DNA of 64,000 nucleotides from contig NZ_JAUSUW010000010.1 in NCBI RefSeq assembly GCF_030814435.1, forward strand, positions 62,001 to 126,000, written 5' to 3'. A program made the position numbers and the translations under genes. The stretch is from Peteryoungia aggregata LMG 23059. Lineage in GTDB: Bacteria > Pseudomonadota > Alphaproteobacteria > Rhizobiales > Rhizobiaceae. Below, in pieces: positions 7,846-16,257 of the stretch (positions are counted from its first letter, which is position 1; each line of letters opens with the position of its first letter). Under the pieces are notes generated by a model. That model did no database searches. It was given only the letters and a program-made list of their open reading frames with translations, and was not told where the DNA came from.

Positions 7846-8168
7846 CCCGGCTCTTCCGCAAAGGCGACGTCATCAGCCTCACCGGCGTCATCGAGACGGA
7901 CCAGCGCACGCCCTCTGGCCACGAGGCCGGCCCGCTGATGACCCATGTCAGGGTCGATGGCCATCACAGCCCGTTCTACGTCGAGGCGGATCTGGTCACG
8001 CTCCTCGTCCCTCACTTCAACCCGAACGATAAGGTGGTGAGCACGGAGTTCGTAGGCACCGGGACCGTGCGCGCGATCTTCGGGCCGAAGGCATGGGTCG
8101 AGATTGACGGCAGGATGCAGACCCTCATGGCGGCAGACCTGCGCCTCGAGTCGGAGGGCAAGAACTGA
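7842..8168 (+). CDS. Hypothetical phage protein, beta-rich (108 aa)
   Basis: The start at 7842 overlaps the upstream stop by four bases, although the frame is open further upstream. The sequence alternates short hydrophobic strands with Gly/Asp turns (GDVISLTGVIETD, AWVEIDGRMQTL), suggesting a small beta-barrel. No known family recognised. The stop overlaps the exonuclease start (TGATG). Confidence 0.6.
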   Translation: MTRLFRKGDVISLTGVIETDQRTPSGHEAGPLMTHVRVDGHHSPFYVEADLVTLLVPHFNPNDKVVSTEFVGTGTVRAIFGPKAWVEIDGRMQTLMAADLRLESEGKN

Positions 8169-9304
8169 TGTCGCTCGTCTACGATATGTTCAAGCAAACC
8201 GACGGCACCTATCAGCTGCCCGACGGCGTCTACATCGAGCTGCCGGAGGATATCTATCACTCCGACACGGCACTCGGCTCCACCTCGATCAAGCAACTGG
8301 CGAAGAACCCGCCCAAGTGGCAGTACGACCGGCTCCGCCCCCGCAAGGAGGTCACGCCCGAGCACTTCATCTGGGGCCGCGCCTTCCACTGCCGGATCCT
8401 GGAGGGCAAGGAAGAGTTCGAGCGTCGCTATGCCAAGCCGCCGGTACCGGGTGACTACCCGAAGGCGCTCAACACGACCGACCAGATCAAGGACTTCTTG
8501 AAGGAGAACGGGCAGAAGCTCACCGGCAACAAGGGCGAGCTGATCGCCCGCGCCCGGGATGTCGACGGCTGCCCGCCCTTCTTCGACGACATCCTGCGCG
8601 ACTGGTATGCCGAGCATCAGGGCCACGAGGATCTGACCGATCGCCAGATGCAGGAAATTGAGGACGCGGTGACCATCATGGCCCGCGACCCCATCCTCTC
8701 CAGCGTCATGCAGGCTGGCACCCTGATGTCGGGTGCGTCCGAGCTGTCGATCTTCTCGACGGATGAGAACGGCATCCGCCGCAAGGGCCGCATCGACTAC
8801 GCCCTGCCCCCGGCCGGCAGCCGCACGAAGTCCCTGTCGATCGACCTGAAACATTTCACGACGTTTCGGGAGGGCGACAACGAGGCGGCTGCCACGCACA
8901 AGATCTATGGCGAATGCTACGACGTCCAGGGCGCCTACTACCTGGACCAGATCAAGTCCGCCCGCCAGCTCGCGGACGCCGGCTGCATCTATGGCGGCGA
9001 CGACGCTGCCATCGAGACGGTCAAGGCCTTCCTCGAGGCCCAGGACATGGACTGGGTCTGGATCTTCATCCGCCGCGACGCCGGCATGATCCCCGTAATC
9101 ATCTCGGTCGATACCCTCGACCCGATGTTCGACCACGGTCGCACGATCGTGGTCGATGCCTTGGACCGCTATCGCGAGTTCGTCTCGCGGTGCGGCCCCA
9201 CTGAATTGTGGTCGGACCCACCCAAGGTGCCCCTCCGCCTCAATCAGTCTGCCTTGCCATCCTACAACCGAGGAGTTCTCTGTGAGCAACCAGCTAACCG
9301 TTAA
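8168..9304 (+). CDS. PDDEXK exonuclease (RecE/YqaJ-like, DUF3799 type) with an inserted SAP domain
   Basis: A 378-aa protein. The nuclease core has an N-terminal FIWGRAFHCRILEG helix, then GRIDYALPP and SIDLKHF. These supply the D...D-x-K metal-binding residues of the lambda exonuclease/RecE fold, with QGAYYLDQI as the following helix. Between them, residues 100-130 (TTDQIKDFLKENGQ, then NKGELIARARD) match a SAP DNA-binding motif. The enzyme should resect double-strand ends to load RecT, encoded next and overlapping by 23 bases. Together they form the phage single-strand annealing recombination system. Confidence 0.8.
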   Translation: MSLVYDMFKQTDGTYQLPDGVYIELPEDIYHSDTALGSTSIKQLAKNPPKWQYDRLRPRKEVTPEHFIWGRAFHCRILEGKEEFERRYAKPPVPGDYPKALNTTDQIKDFLKENGQKLTGNKGELIARARDVDGCPPFFDDILRDWYAEHQGHEDLTDRQMQEIEDAVTIMARDPILSSVMQAGTLMSGASELSIFSTDENGIRRKGRIDYALPPAGSRTKSLSIDLKHFTTFREGDNEAAATHKIYGECYDVQGAYYLDQIKSARQLADAGCIYGGDDAAIETVKAFLEAQDMDWVWIFIRRDAGMIPVIISVDTLDPMFDHGRTIVVDALDRYREFVSRCGPTELWSDPPKVPLRLNQSALPSYNRGVLCEQPANR

Positions 9305-10445
9305 CGCCGCCACGATGTTCGAGCAGTTCCGACCGGACCTGCTCCCCATCATGGCCGAGACTGGGCAGTCCTTCGACCGCCTCAAGTCGACCTTCTCCAT
9401 CGCGGTTCAGCAGAACCCGGACATCCTCAAATGCACACCGGAATCGCTGCGCCGCGAGATCTCCAAGTGCGCCGTTGACGGCCTTGTGCCGGACAGCAAG
9501 GAAGCCGTGCTCCTGCCGTACCTCGACAACAAGTCGAAGGAATACATCGCGAACTACCAGCCGATGGTCTACGGCATCATCAAGCGGATGAAGGAACTGG
9601 GCGGCGTCTTCCAGATCGTCTGCAACCTCGTCTACAAGACCGACCTCTTCTCCATGAACGAGGCCGACCCGGACAGCCTCGCGCACAAGCAGGCCGACCC
9701 CTTCGGTACCGATCGCGGTGACGTCGTCGGCGGCTACGTCATCTTCCGCGACGAGCACAAGCGCCTGATGCACTTCGAGAAGATGTCCCGCGAGGACTTC
9801 GACCGGGTGCGCGCAGCCTCCAAGGCCCCGGACAGCCCCGCCTGGAAGCATTGGTTCGAGGAGATGTGCAAGAAAGCCGTGCTCCGGCGCGGTGCGAAAT
9901 ACATCTCGATCAACAACGACAAGATCCGCGCGCTGATCGAGCGCCAGGACACCATGTTCGACTTCCAGGAGAAGCCGAAGGCCGAGCGCGTAGACCCGTT
10001 CTCTGGCGCGACGATCGACGGGACGGTGGTTGATGCCGCCCCGGCCTCGCGAACGCAGCAGGCGGGCTCCGGTGCCTCGGAGAAGACCGCTCCTGCCAAG
10101 AAGGAACTGGCGGAGAAGCCGCCGGAGTTCCCCTCAGACCTCGACCTTCTCCCCGGCGACATCGACTCCCTCAAGGAGGCAACCGAGAAGGTTCTCAAGA
10201 TCGCCCTCGACAAGAAGCTCGACGCTCCTGGTCGCCGTGGCGTCCTCAAGGGAATGCCGGAAACCTGGAAGCCTGTGCTTCCGGAATACCTGCATCCCTT
10301 GTTGAAAACGATGATCGACGTGACCGACTGGGCAATCCTTCGGGATGCTGCAGGCCTGCCGTGGGCAGGTGAACACGCGATGTTCGTTCACAAGATGAAA
10401 GAGCTGCTCGGTGTCGAGAAGCTCAACATCGGCAAGTACCCCTGA
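9282..10445 (+). CDS. recT: RecT family single-strand annealing protein
   Basis: GTG at 9282 is chosen because GAGGAG lies six bases upstream and the conserved region begins soon after (NQLTVNAATMFEQFRPDLLP). The protein has 387 aa. The RecT core is about residues 10-230, with CTPESLRREISKCAVDGLVP, then DGLVPDSKEAVLLPY, YQPMVYGIIKRMKELGG and WKHWFEEMCKKAVLRR. The C-terminal 130 residues form a linker plus a helical tail. RecT binds the ssDNA produced by the exonuclease and anneals homologous strands. It partners with the gene at 8168. Confidence 0.9.
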   Translation: MSNQLTVNAATMFEQFRPDLLPIMAETGQSFDRLKSTFSIAVQQNPDILKCTPESLRREISKCAVDGLVPDSKEAVLLPYLDNKSKEYIANYQPMVYGIIKRMKELGGVFQIVCNLVYKTDLFSMNEADPDSLAHKQADPFGTDRGDVVGGYVIFRDEHKRLMHFEKMSREDFDRVRAASKAPDSPAWKHWFEEMCKKAVLRRGAKYISINNDKIRALIERQDTMFDFQEKPKAERVDPFSGATIDGTVVDAAPASRTQQAGSGASEKTAPAKKELAEKPPEFPSDLDLLPGDIDSLKEATEKVLKIALDKKLDAPGRRGVLKGMPETWKPVLPEYLHPLLKTMIDVTDWAILRDAAGLPWAGEHAMFVHKMKELLGVEKLNIGKYP

Positions 10446-10473
10446 AACCAACCCTCCAACTATGGAACCTAAC

Positions 10474-11364
10474 ATGCGCATTCTTTCTATCCTCGCAGGC
10501 CCGTTCTTGACCGTGACCGGTGTCGCCCTCGTCGTCCTCTGGTGGTTCGGCACCTACACGATTGACGAAGGCGAGCGCGGCGTCCTGCTCTACAACGGTG
10601 CAGTCGTCGGCGTGGCCGAGCCCGGCCGCGGCTTCCAGAACCCGTTCTTCGGGGCCGTCCGCCGCATCTCGCTGCAGGATGTTACCCGCCGCTACGAGAA
10701 GGTTCCCGTCTACTCGCGAGACCAGCAGACAGCGGAACTGACCATATCGGTCACATACGTGGTCCCGGCCGGGGGCGTCACCGACCTCTATTCGACTTAC
10801 AAGTCAGTCGAGAACATGGAGGCCCGCCTCATCGACCGTAACATCAGCGAGCCTGCCGAGATCGTCTTCGGCCAGTTCAATGCCATCGCTGCCGTGCAAG
10901 AACGCGCCCGCCTCTCCGCCGAGGTTTCGGCAGCGATCACCAAGGCCATCAAGGGACCGGTCAACATCAAGTCGGTCCAGGTCGAGAACATCGATTTCTC
11001 GGCGACCTATGAGACGTCGATCGAGCAGCGTATGCAGGCCGAGGTGGAGGTGCAGAGGCTCCAGCAGAACGCCGCGCGTGAAAAGGTGCAAGCCGAAATC
11101 ACCGTGACCAAAGCCAAGGCAGATGCCGACAGCGCGAAAGCCAAGGCAGATGCGGAATCCTATGCAACCTTGGTCAACGCCCAGGCGCAGGCCAAGGCCG
11201 TTGGGCTCGCCGGCCAGGCGGAAGCCGATGCCATGGCGGCGAAAGGTAAGGCCCTGCGCGAAAACGCCGGACTTATCGAGCTGACCACCGTCCAGCGTTG
11301 GAACGGCCAGTTGCCGGCCACCATGGTCCCCAACGCGACGCTCCCCTTCCTGCCCATCAAGTGA
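10474..11364 (+). CDS. SPFH/band-7 (prohibitin-like) membrane protein in a prophage
   Basis: A 296-aa protein from the ATG at 10474 (GGAAC upstream). One N-terminal membrane segment (residues 4-27) is followed by the SPFH domain (TIDEGERGVLLYNGAVVGVA, then GRGFQNPFFGAVRRISLQD). A long Ala/Lys/Glu coiled-coil (AEVEVQRLQQNAAREKVQAE and on) leads to the end. SPFH proteins oligomerise into membrane rings and scaffold membrane complexes. This type is known from phages, but its role there is unclear; stabilising membrane-bound replication or blocking host proteolysis are possibilities. Confidence 0.85.
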   Translation: MRILSILAGPFLTVTGVALVVLWWFGTYTIDEGERGVLLYNGAVVGVAEPGRGFQNPFFGAVRRISLQDVTRRYEKVPVYSRDQQTAELTISVTYVVPAGGVTDLYSTYKSVENMEARLIDRNISEPAEIVFGQFNAIAAVQERARLSAEVSAAITKAIKGPVNIKSVQVENIDFSATYETSIEQRMQAEVEVQRLQQNAAREKVQAEITVTKAKADADSAKAKADAESYATLVNAQAQAKAVGLAGQAEADAMAAKGKALRENAGLIELTTVQRWNGQLPATMVPNATLPFLPIK

Positions 11365-11431
11365 TTAACCCGGGGCGCCCTCACCGGGGCGCTCCACCCA
11401 CCCGCCGCAATCATGCAGCCAAGGATACCCA

Positions 11432-11749
11432 ATGACTTCGATAGTTCAGGAGATGCAGGAACTCCTCAATGACCTGCAAAAAGCCGAGCAGCGCGTCGAG
11501 ATCCTCAAGAAGTTCGAGAGCGAAGGCGGACAATACCGGATGGGCATCACGATCGAGCACCCAGACTGGCACATCCGCGAGTCCGTTGAGGCCGCTTGGC
11601 ACGAGTTCGTTTCCAAGCCCGCCGTCCTGCGCTGGCTGGTCGAACACGCCACCAATGCACTGGAAAAGCGCAAGGAGGAGTTCCTCGCCACCGCCATGTC
11701 CCACGGGATCTCGCAAGCGGCCCAGACCCAGCCGGAGCTACGCACATGA
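11432..11749 (+). CDS. Hypothetical phage protein, helical (105 aa)
   Basis: Begins with a heptad-like helix (IVQEMQELLNDLQKAEQRVE) and has no membrane segment. It is rich in Glu, Gln and Trp. Function unknown. The stop overlaps the start of the next small membrane protein (ATGA). Confidence 0.55.
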   Translation: MTSIVQEMQELLNDLQKAEQRVEILKKFESEGGQYRMGITIEHPDWHIRESVEAAWHEFVSKPAVLRWLVEHATNALEKRKEEFLATAMSHGISQAAQTQPELRT

Positions 11750-11910
11750 TGGTGATGCTCGCAATCATTCTGCAGATCTTGGGCATGTGCCTCTTCGCCA
11801 AGAGCACCTGGGAGGAGACGCCGAGGCGGGGAGTGCCCTTGATGGTGGCAGCGATCATCGTCTACACCATAGGGGCAATGCTCATCTTCAAGGCAGGAGC
11901 CCCACCGTGA
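11746..11910 (+). CDS. Small two-helix membrane protein (54 aa)
   Basis: Starts at the ATGA overlap. Two hydrophobic segments (residues 2-18 and 30-48) are separated by a short polar loop (AKSTWEETPRRG). It is too short for confident family assignment. Holin-like or superinfection-exclusion roles are possible but not shown. Confidence 0.45.
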   Translation: MMVMLAIILQILGMCLFAKSTWEETPRRGVPLMVAAIIVYTIGAMLIFKAGAPP

Positions 11911-12005
11911 AAAAGATCTACCGCGTCGCAGACATCGGAATGAAAATCGCATTCGCAGTCATGGTCGTAATCGGCCTGCTGCTCATCAGGGACTTATCAG
12001 GATGA
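11907..12005 (+). CDS. Possible tiny membrane peptide (32 aa)
   Basis: GTG at 11907 overlaps the previous TGA. The 32-aa product has a basic start (KKIYR) and one hydrophobic helix (AFAVMVVIGLLLI). The stop overlaps the exonuclease start (ATGA at 12002), so the frame fills the gap exactly, as expected for an operon gene. Confidence 0.4.
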   Translation: MKKIYRVADIGMKIAFAVMVVIGLLLIRDLSG

Positions 12006-12724
12006 AACTCAGGGTCATTGACCTCGAAACCACCGACCGCGTCGAAGCAAAGGAAAGTGGTGAGCGGGTCGGAGTCGTCGAATACGGATACACCGACGTC
12101 ACCGACCAGCTCGTAATTGGCGACACCCATGCCGCCTTCGTCAACCCGGGCTTCCCGATCCCTCCGCAGGGTCGGGCAGTCCACCACATCAGCGACGCCG
12201 ACGTTGCCACTGGTGTGAACTACATGCAGGCATGCCAGGCCCTCATGAAGGGTATGGAGACCGGGGACGTCTTCGTCGCGCACAACGCCCCGTTCGAGCA
12301 GGCCTTCTTCGGTGGCGGCAACTTCCCCTGGATCTGCACCATGCGGTGCGCTCAGCACGTCTTCCCCGACGCTCCCGCCTACGGCAATCAGTTCCTCCGC
12401 TACTGGCTCGGCGTGGACGAGGAGATCGCCGAGCCGCACCGCGCCATGCCTCCGCACCGCGCCGGCCCCGACACCTACGTCACCTCCTACATCCTGACCC
12501 GATTGCTACTTGAGCGTTCACCGCAGGATCTCATTGCGCTGACGAAGGAGATGCCGCTGCTCAAGACCCTGACCTTCACCAAGGAACATAAGGGAAAGCT
12601 TTACAGCGACTTAGATGAGGGTTTGCTTGAATGGATACTTGGTAAAGACTTCGCTCCGGAAGTTCACCATACCTGCAGATATTGGCTCAGAATTAAACGC
12701 CAGAGTCGCAATGGCATATTCTAA
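12002..12724 (+). CDS. DnaQ-like DEDDh 3'-5' exonuclease with an exonuclease X-type C-terminus
   Basis: A 240-aa protein. Exo I is at residues 6-10 (DLETT), Exo II is VAHNAPFE, and Exo III is HRAGPDTYVT, giving the DEDDh set of metal-binding residues. The last 60 residues (LTFTKEHKGKLYSDL, then LLEWILGKDF) match the small GKHKG-type domain seen at the C-terminus of exodeoxyribonuclease X-like proteins, with the Gly-Lys-His order altered. Its role is likely trimming of DNA 3' ends during phage replication or recombination. The final about 120 bases are AT-richer than the rest. Confidence 0.8.
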   Translation: MKLRVIDLETTDRVEAKESGERVGVVEYGYTDVTDQLVIGDTHAAFVNPGFPIPPQGRAVHHISDADVATGVNYMQACQALMKGMETGDVFVAHNAPFEQAFFGGGNFPWICTMRCAQHVFPDAPAYGNQFLRYWLGVDEEIAEPHRAMPPHRAGPDTYVTSYILTRLLLERSPQDLIALTKEMPLLKTLTFTKEHKGKLYSDLDEGLLEWILGKDFAPEVHHTCRYWLRIKRQSRNGIF

Positions 12725-12847
12725 TGGGGATATTTGATCGCTAGACGGGAGATGCCACCGTGGCGATAGCAAGTGAGGTGCGCCGACCAGAAGACATCGA
12801 AGAGTTTTGGGGAAATCACTTTTCAAAGGGACTAGGGACAATTCAAA

Positions 12848-13039
12848 ATGAAGACCAGCTACAAAAAGATCATCATGAAATTCGAAGATGATGACAATGC
12901 GACCCAGATCTATATCGCAGAGGACTGGGTCGATGCAGAGCGTATCCGAGGCGGCGATGACGAAGGGGTTATGTGCCTCTGCATCACCGACGAGGCTGGT
13001 GACAAAATCCTCGAGGCGCTGAATGGCGGACAAGCCTGA
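12848..13039 (+). CDS. Hypothetical phage protein (63 aa)
   Basis: A small acidic protein with Asp-rich N-terminus (KFEDDDNATQIYIAEDW) and a CLCI pair. ATG at 12848 follows a 123-base non-coding gap that could hold a local promoter. No family recognised. The end overlaps the next gene by 17 bases. Confidence 0.5.
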   Translation: MKTSYKKIIMKFEDDDNATQIYIAEDWVDAERIRGGDDEGVMCLCITDEAGDKILEALNGGQA

Positions 13040-13472
13040 CAGGCGGAAGGCTATCCCCCTTTCGGTCAAGCTCGAGGTTGCACTGCGCAAGCTCGGGCTG
13101 ACCATCGAGCAGATCCACTGGGATCACTCGCCACCCTTAGCACTCCGCGAGTGGGATCCGGTCAAGCAAGACACAATCCCACCCGCGAACGACCCGAGGC
13201 ATATCGAGCTCCTCCTCATCACCGACCACAAGACGAAGACATTCGGCAGAGGCGGAGAGAAGAGGATCACGACAGCCGGGTCCGACATCCACGCCATCGC
13301 AAAGGTCAGGCGCCTGACCAAGGCGCAGGAAGAGGCAAGGCGCAGAATGCTGGCGAAAACCGAGCCAGGCGAAAGCGAACCGGTGAACCCGCGCAAGAAA
13401 ACGAAGTGGCCTAGCCGCCCGTTTCAGCAGCGCAAAAAGGAGACCAAGTCCAATGGGGACGATCACTCGTAA
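13023..13472 (+). CDS. HNH-like phage protein (149 aa)
   Basis: The N-terminus (KLEVALRKLGLTIEQIHWDH) leads to a block DPRHIELLLITDHKTKTFGR then KRITTAGSDIHAIAKVRRL. This is a repeated theme in phage HNH-type nucleases: the WDH and the later H and K residues could form the ββα-metal site. The basic C-terminus is probably disordered and may bind DNA. Assignment is by pattern only. Confidence 0.5.
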   Translation: MADKPDRRKAIPLSVKLEVALRKLGLTIEQIHWDHSPPLALREWDPVKQDTIPPANDPRHIELLLITDHKTKTFGRGGEKRITTAGSDIHAIAKVRRLTKAQEEARRRMLAKTEPGESEPVNPRKKTKWPSRPFQQRKKETKSNGDDHS

Positions 13473-13830
13473 AATCTACAAGAACTCGGACGAGCACTAC
13501 AAAGTTGGCGCTCCGCTCATGACCCCGCAGCAGGGGGTCACCTTCCCGTTCGACGGCCACAACTGGCGCTTTGGCCACACCGCGTTTGATGACCAGGGCG
13601 ACTACTTCGTCATCTACCGACCCGACGGCGACGGCCTGCCGATCGCGGCCGACAACATGAGCCTCTTCGACGCCCTCCTCTGCAGCGCGCTGTCCGGCCT
13701 CTGCGCAAACCCTTCACTGCTTGATGAGATCCTCGATGATGGGCGCAAGGCGGAAGCCCCCGCCCTCCTCGCTGGGACTGCTCGCGACATAGCCATGGAA
13801 GCCTACGATCTGGCGAGGAGGACGCGATGA
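13453..13830 (+). CDS. Hypothetical phage protein (125 aa)
   Basis: A soluble protein with a beta-rich N-terminus (GVTFPFDGHNWRFGHTAFDD) and a helical, Ala/Leu-rich C-terminus. No recognised family. It overlaps the upstream gene by 20 bases and the next by ATGA. Confidence 0.5.
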   Translation: MGTITRKIYKNSDEHYKVGAPLMTPQQGVTFPFDGHNWRFGHTAFDDQGDYFVIYRPDGDGLPIAADNMSLFDALLCSALSGLCANPSLLDEILDDGRKAEAPALLAGTARDIAMEAYDLARRTR

Positions 13831-14300
13831 ACTTGCCAAAAGCACAACCTGACAAGCCGGGTCCGTCGATCTCCGGCCAGTGGACCGAGGTTAGCCCGAA
13901 CACCCTTTGCATGACGCAGCACATCGGCACACTGACGGTCGCCGAGGGCCGTGAGTGGGAGATATCTGTCTCGCTCAACGGGATGGTGGTCTTTGTCGAA
14001 ACGGACCTGTCGTATTCAGCCGACGTGAGGCCCCACCACGGGGGCGCGACCGACAACAGGCGGTTCATGATGAATGCCCTGCCTCTTGTCAAAGAGCTTG
14101 CGGCTTGCCTTCTTTCCCCGCCAGAGGCCACCCCCGCACCCCAACCGAATGTGGCGGGCTATGGCCTATTTGATGAGATGGGCAAGATGCTCGCATGGAC
14201 CGATGAGAAGGGCTTTGCGCAAGCGAAGTGGGATCCGGATCGCGTACGTCCTCTGTTTGCTGGCTCACCCGCACCCCAACCGAGGGAGGCAGGGGAATGA
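13827..14300 (+). CDS. Hypothetical phage protein (157 aa)
   Basis: A mixed alpha/beta protein with a Pro/Ala-rich linker repeated twice (SPPEATPAPQPN and GSPAPQPREA). The repeat of APQP suggests a small internal duplication. Function unknown. The start and the stop each overlap a neighbour by four bases. Confidence 0.5.
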   Translation: MNLPKAQPDKPGPSISGQWTEVSPNTLCMTQHIGTLTVAEGREWEISVSLNGMVVFVETDLSYSADVRPHHGGATDNRRFMMNALPLVKELAACLLSPPEATPAPQPNVAGYGLFDEMGKMLAWTDEKGFAQAKWDPDRVRPLFAGSPAPQPREAGE

Positions 14301-14746
14301 CGAACCCGCGCCAGGAACCCACCACCCGCGTCAATGCCGGCGGCATCATTCACGAACTGGAACCCTTCCTCCTCCGGTACCGATCGAGGAAGCACGAGAT
14401 TGAAGCACTGCAGAAGGAGGTGAGCCGTGGCCTGCGCTTTGGCTACCTCCACCCCGTTATGGGCTCGATCCGCTTCGCCGTGGATCTGGACAGGCTGGCT
14501 CGAGTCTCGGCCGACGGCCTCGTCTCCATGACGGTCGACGACGTGCGCAGATACACCGGCCTCACGCCCATGATGATCGACGACCTGATCCGAGACATGC
14601 GTCGTGGACTCGAGAAGACCGAGGCGAGACCCACCCCGCCGCCGCCGCAAAAAGACAACACGCCGATCATTGCCCGGTGGGCCGTTGTCGCCGTCTGCCT
14701 CGCCGTCTGGCTTGGGGTCAGCATCTACTTTGGGTTCAAGAGATGA
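14297..14746 (+). CDS. Hypothetical tail-anchored phage protein (149 aa)
   Basis: The start is set by the ATGA overlap; the frame is open further upstream. A soluble helical region (residues 1-110) is followed by a Pro-rich linker (PTPPPPQK) and a C-terminal membrane helix (WAVVAVCLAVWLGVSIYFGF). It is probably anchored in the inner membrane with the N-terminus in the cytoplasm. No family recognised. Confidence 0.5.
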   Translation: MTNPRQEPTTRVNAGGIIHELEPFLLRYRSRKHEIEALQKEVSRGLRFGYLHPVMGSIRFAVDLDRLARVSADGLVSMTVDDVRRYTGLTPMMIDDLIRDMRRGLEKTEARPTPPPPQKDNTPIIARWAVVAVCLAVWLGVSIYFGFKR

Positions 14747-14931
14747 GAGAGCTGTCCCCCGAAGAGAAGCTCGTGCTCTCGCACCTAGTCGGCGCGTGGA
14801 ACGCTTTCGTCGCTCTCCCCATCCAACATGGGGACGACATATCCGAGTTCCGCCATGGCATCCATCGGCTGCAGGAAAAGGTCATGGCTCGCCCGGCTCG
14901 CAAGATGGATGGCGAAGGGAGGTTCGCATGA
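14743..14931 (+). CDS. Hypothetical phage protein (62 aa)
   Basis: A small helical protein starting MRELSPEEKLVLSHLV, with the start at the ATGA overlap. The C-terminus is basic (ARPARKMDGEGRF). It resembles many unnamed phage and rhizobial small proteins; function unknown. Confidence 0.45.
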   Translation: MRELSPEEKLVLSHLVGAWNAFVALPIQHGDDISEFRHGIHRLQEKVMARPARKMDGEGRFA

Positions 14932-15371
14932 ATTACTGCCCCCTCGGCCACGTCATGACCATCTCCGATGGGGCGAACTGCGGCTGCCATCCGGACGCCG
15001 CCTGTTCGATCCCGGTCTATTCCTGCCGGGACTGCGGCCACACCGACTACGGCGACAACGAACACGCCAAGCTGGTGAAGTATCTCTGCGCCGAGCATCG
15101 CGCCTGCAAAGCAAAGGCCCCTCCCATGGAGGGGCTTCTGCTCACCCGGGAGGAGTTCTTCGCCCTGCCGGAATACAGCGCCTCCTATCCGGACGGGGTC
15201 GCCGAGGGCAAGCGCTGGCGCCGGCACGACGGCATCCATGACCCGGCCTGCAAGGAGCCGAACTGGATCATCGGGGAGTATGTGAAGGCCCAGGAGGGCT
15301 GGATACGCCGCTGGTATATCCCGGCCTTGGTCCCCGACGACGTGATGAAGAACCTGCGGGAGGCGAAATGA
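14928..15371 (+). CDS. Cysteine-rich phage protein, probable zinc binder (147 aa)
   Basis: The N-terminal 70 residues contain many Cys and His (MNYCPLGH, CGCHPDAAC, YSCRDCGHTDYGD, CAEHRAC), enough for at least one zinc site. The C-terminal half has Trp/Tyr-rich strands and no known motif. The start is set by the ATGA overlap. Function unknown. Confidence 0.5.
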   Translation: MNYCPLGHVMTISDGANCGCHPDAACSIPVYSCRDCGHTDYGDNEHAKLVKYLCAEHRACKAKAPPMEGLLLTREEFFALPEYSASYPDGVAEGKRWRRHDGIHDPACKEPNWIIGEYVKAQEGWIRRWYIPALVPDDVMKNLREAK

Positions 15372-15703
15372 CAACGCGCTTTGATAACCTTCCCACCGAC
15401 GAGCTGGTGGAGCTTGAGCGCCAGGCGCGGGATGATCGCAAGCTGCTCATGAGGCTCATCCAGCAGCGTTTCGAGGCGGAGTGCGGTCGCGAGATCGGCC
15501 GCATCTACCGCATCCACTCAGGGCGCTACGCTGGCAGGCGTATGCTTCTGCAATACATCGCCCTTGGCGGGGGCATCCCCATGATCCACACCCAGGAACC
15601 GGTCTACCCGGTTGCCCAAGGCCCGCTCGACAAGAGGGGCGGGTTCAACAATCGGCATCAGGAGACACGCCTGTCAAACCTCGCGCTGGAGCCGGAGCCA
15701 TGA
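15368..15703 (+). CDS. Hypothetical phage protein (111 aa)
   Basis: A charged N-terminal helix (LVELERQARDDRKLLMRLIQ) is followed by a beta-rich part (REIGRIYRIHSGRYAGRRM). It could bind nucleic acid given the many Arg, but no family is recognised. Confidence 0.45.
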   Translation: MTTRFDNLPTDELVELERQARDDRKLLMRLIQQRFEAECGREIGRIYRIHSGRYAGRRMLLQYIALGGGIPMIHTQEPVYPVAQGPLDKRGGFNNRHQETRLSNLALEPEP

Positions 15704-15948
15704 ACATCGCCGCCTGGACAGAGTTCAAGCCCTGCGAATGCGGCGACGAGGGCTGCAACAAGCAGACAACCTACCTGATGCAGAACGGGGTCCAGCTCGG
15801 CGTCGTCGCCTTCTATGGCAACGCCTACTACTCCATGACCCAGATAACCCGCCTGGGTCCGAGCCTCTCCCTCGAGGCAGCCAAGGCCAAGGTCGAGAAC
15901 CTCGCTGCCTACGAGGCCTACACCTACCCGACGATGGGGAACGCATGA
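15700..15948 (+). CDS. Hypothetical phage protein (82 aa)
   Basis: Starts at the ATGA overlap. Cys residues in CECGDEGCNK suggest a small metal site. The rest is a mixed beta/alpha fold. No family recognised. Confidence 0.45.
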   Translation: MNIAAWTEFKPCECGDEGCNKQTTYLMQNGVQLGVVAFYGNAYYSMTQITRLGPSLSLEAAKAKVENLAAYEAYTYPTMGNA

Positions 15949-16220
15949 ACACCGCGTTCCTCCTCATGGCCCAGTATGACGGCAAGGCAATCATCCCGAT
16001 TGAAGATGTCTGCCTCGACTACTTCAAGCACCTGACGCCGCAGAAGTTCATTCGGAAAGTCGACGCGGGGGAAATCGCGATCCCGCTCGTTCGGATCGAG
16101 CAAAGCCAGAAATCTGCGAAGGGAATACACCTGACGGATCTTGCGAATTACCTTGATCAGCGGCGCGATGAAGCGGTCAAGGAGTTCGAGAAGCTCCACC
16201 GGATTGGGCGGCGGGGGTGA
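15945..16220 (+). CDS. PrtN-like (pyocin activator family) transcription regulator
   Basis: A 91-aa protein whose N-terminus matches the pyocin activator PrtN family: MNTAFLLMAQYDGKAIIP, then CLDYFKHLTPQKFIRKVDAG, IPLVRIEQSQKSAKGIHL and DLANYLDQRR. PrtN activates pyocin genes in Pseudomonas; in alphaproteobacterial prophages homologues often sit as the last gene next to the integrase, as here. It may activate excision or late genes. The gene ends the rightward operon just before a terminator. Confidence 0.75.
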   Translation: MNTAFLLMAQYDGKAIIPIEDVCLDYFKHLTPQKFIRKVDAGEIAIPLVRIEQSQKSAKGIHLTDLANYLDQRRDEAVKEFEKLHRIGRRG

Positions 16221-16257
16221 CAAGCCGGGGTGACATTGAAACTTTGAGCAACCAAGA

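Noticed and set aside
8012-9400. A 462-codon minus-strand frame opposite the exonuclease
   Set aside because: The exonuclease on the plus strand has family motifs and coupled starts; the minus frame has Arg/Leu/Val-rich shadow composition.
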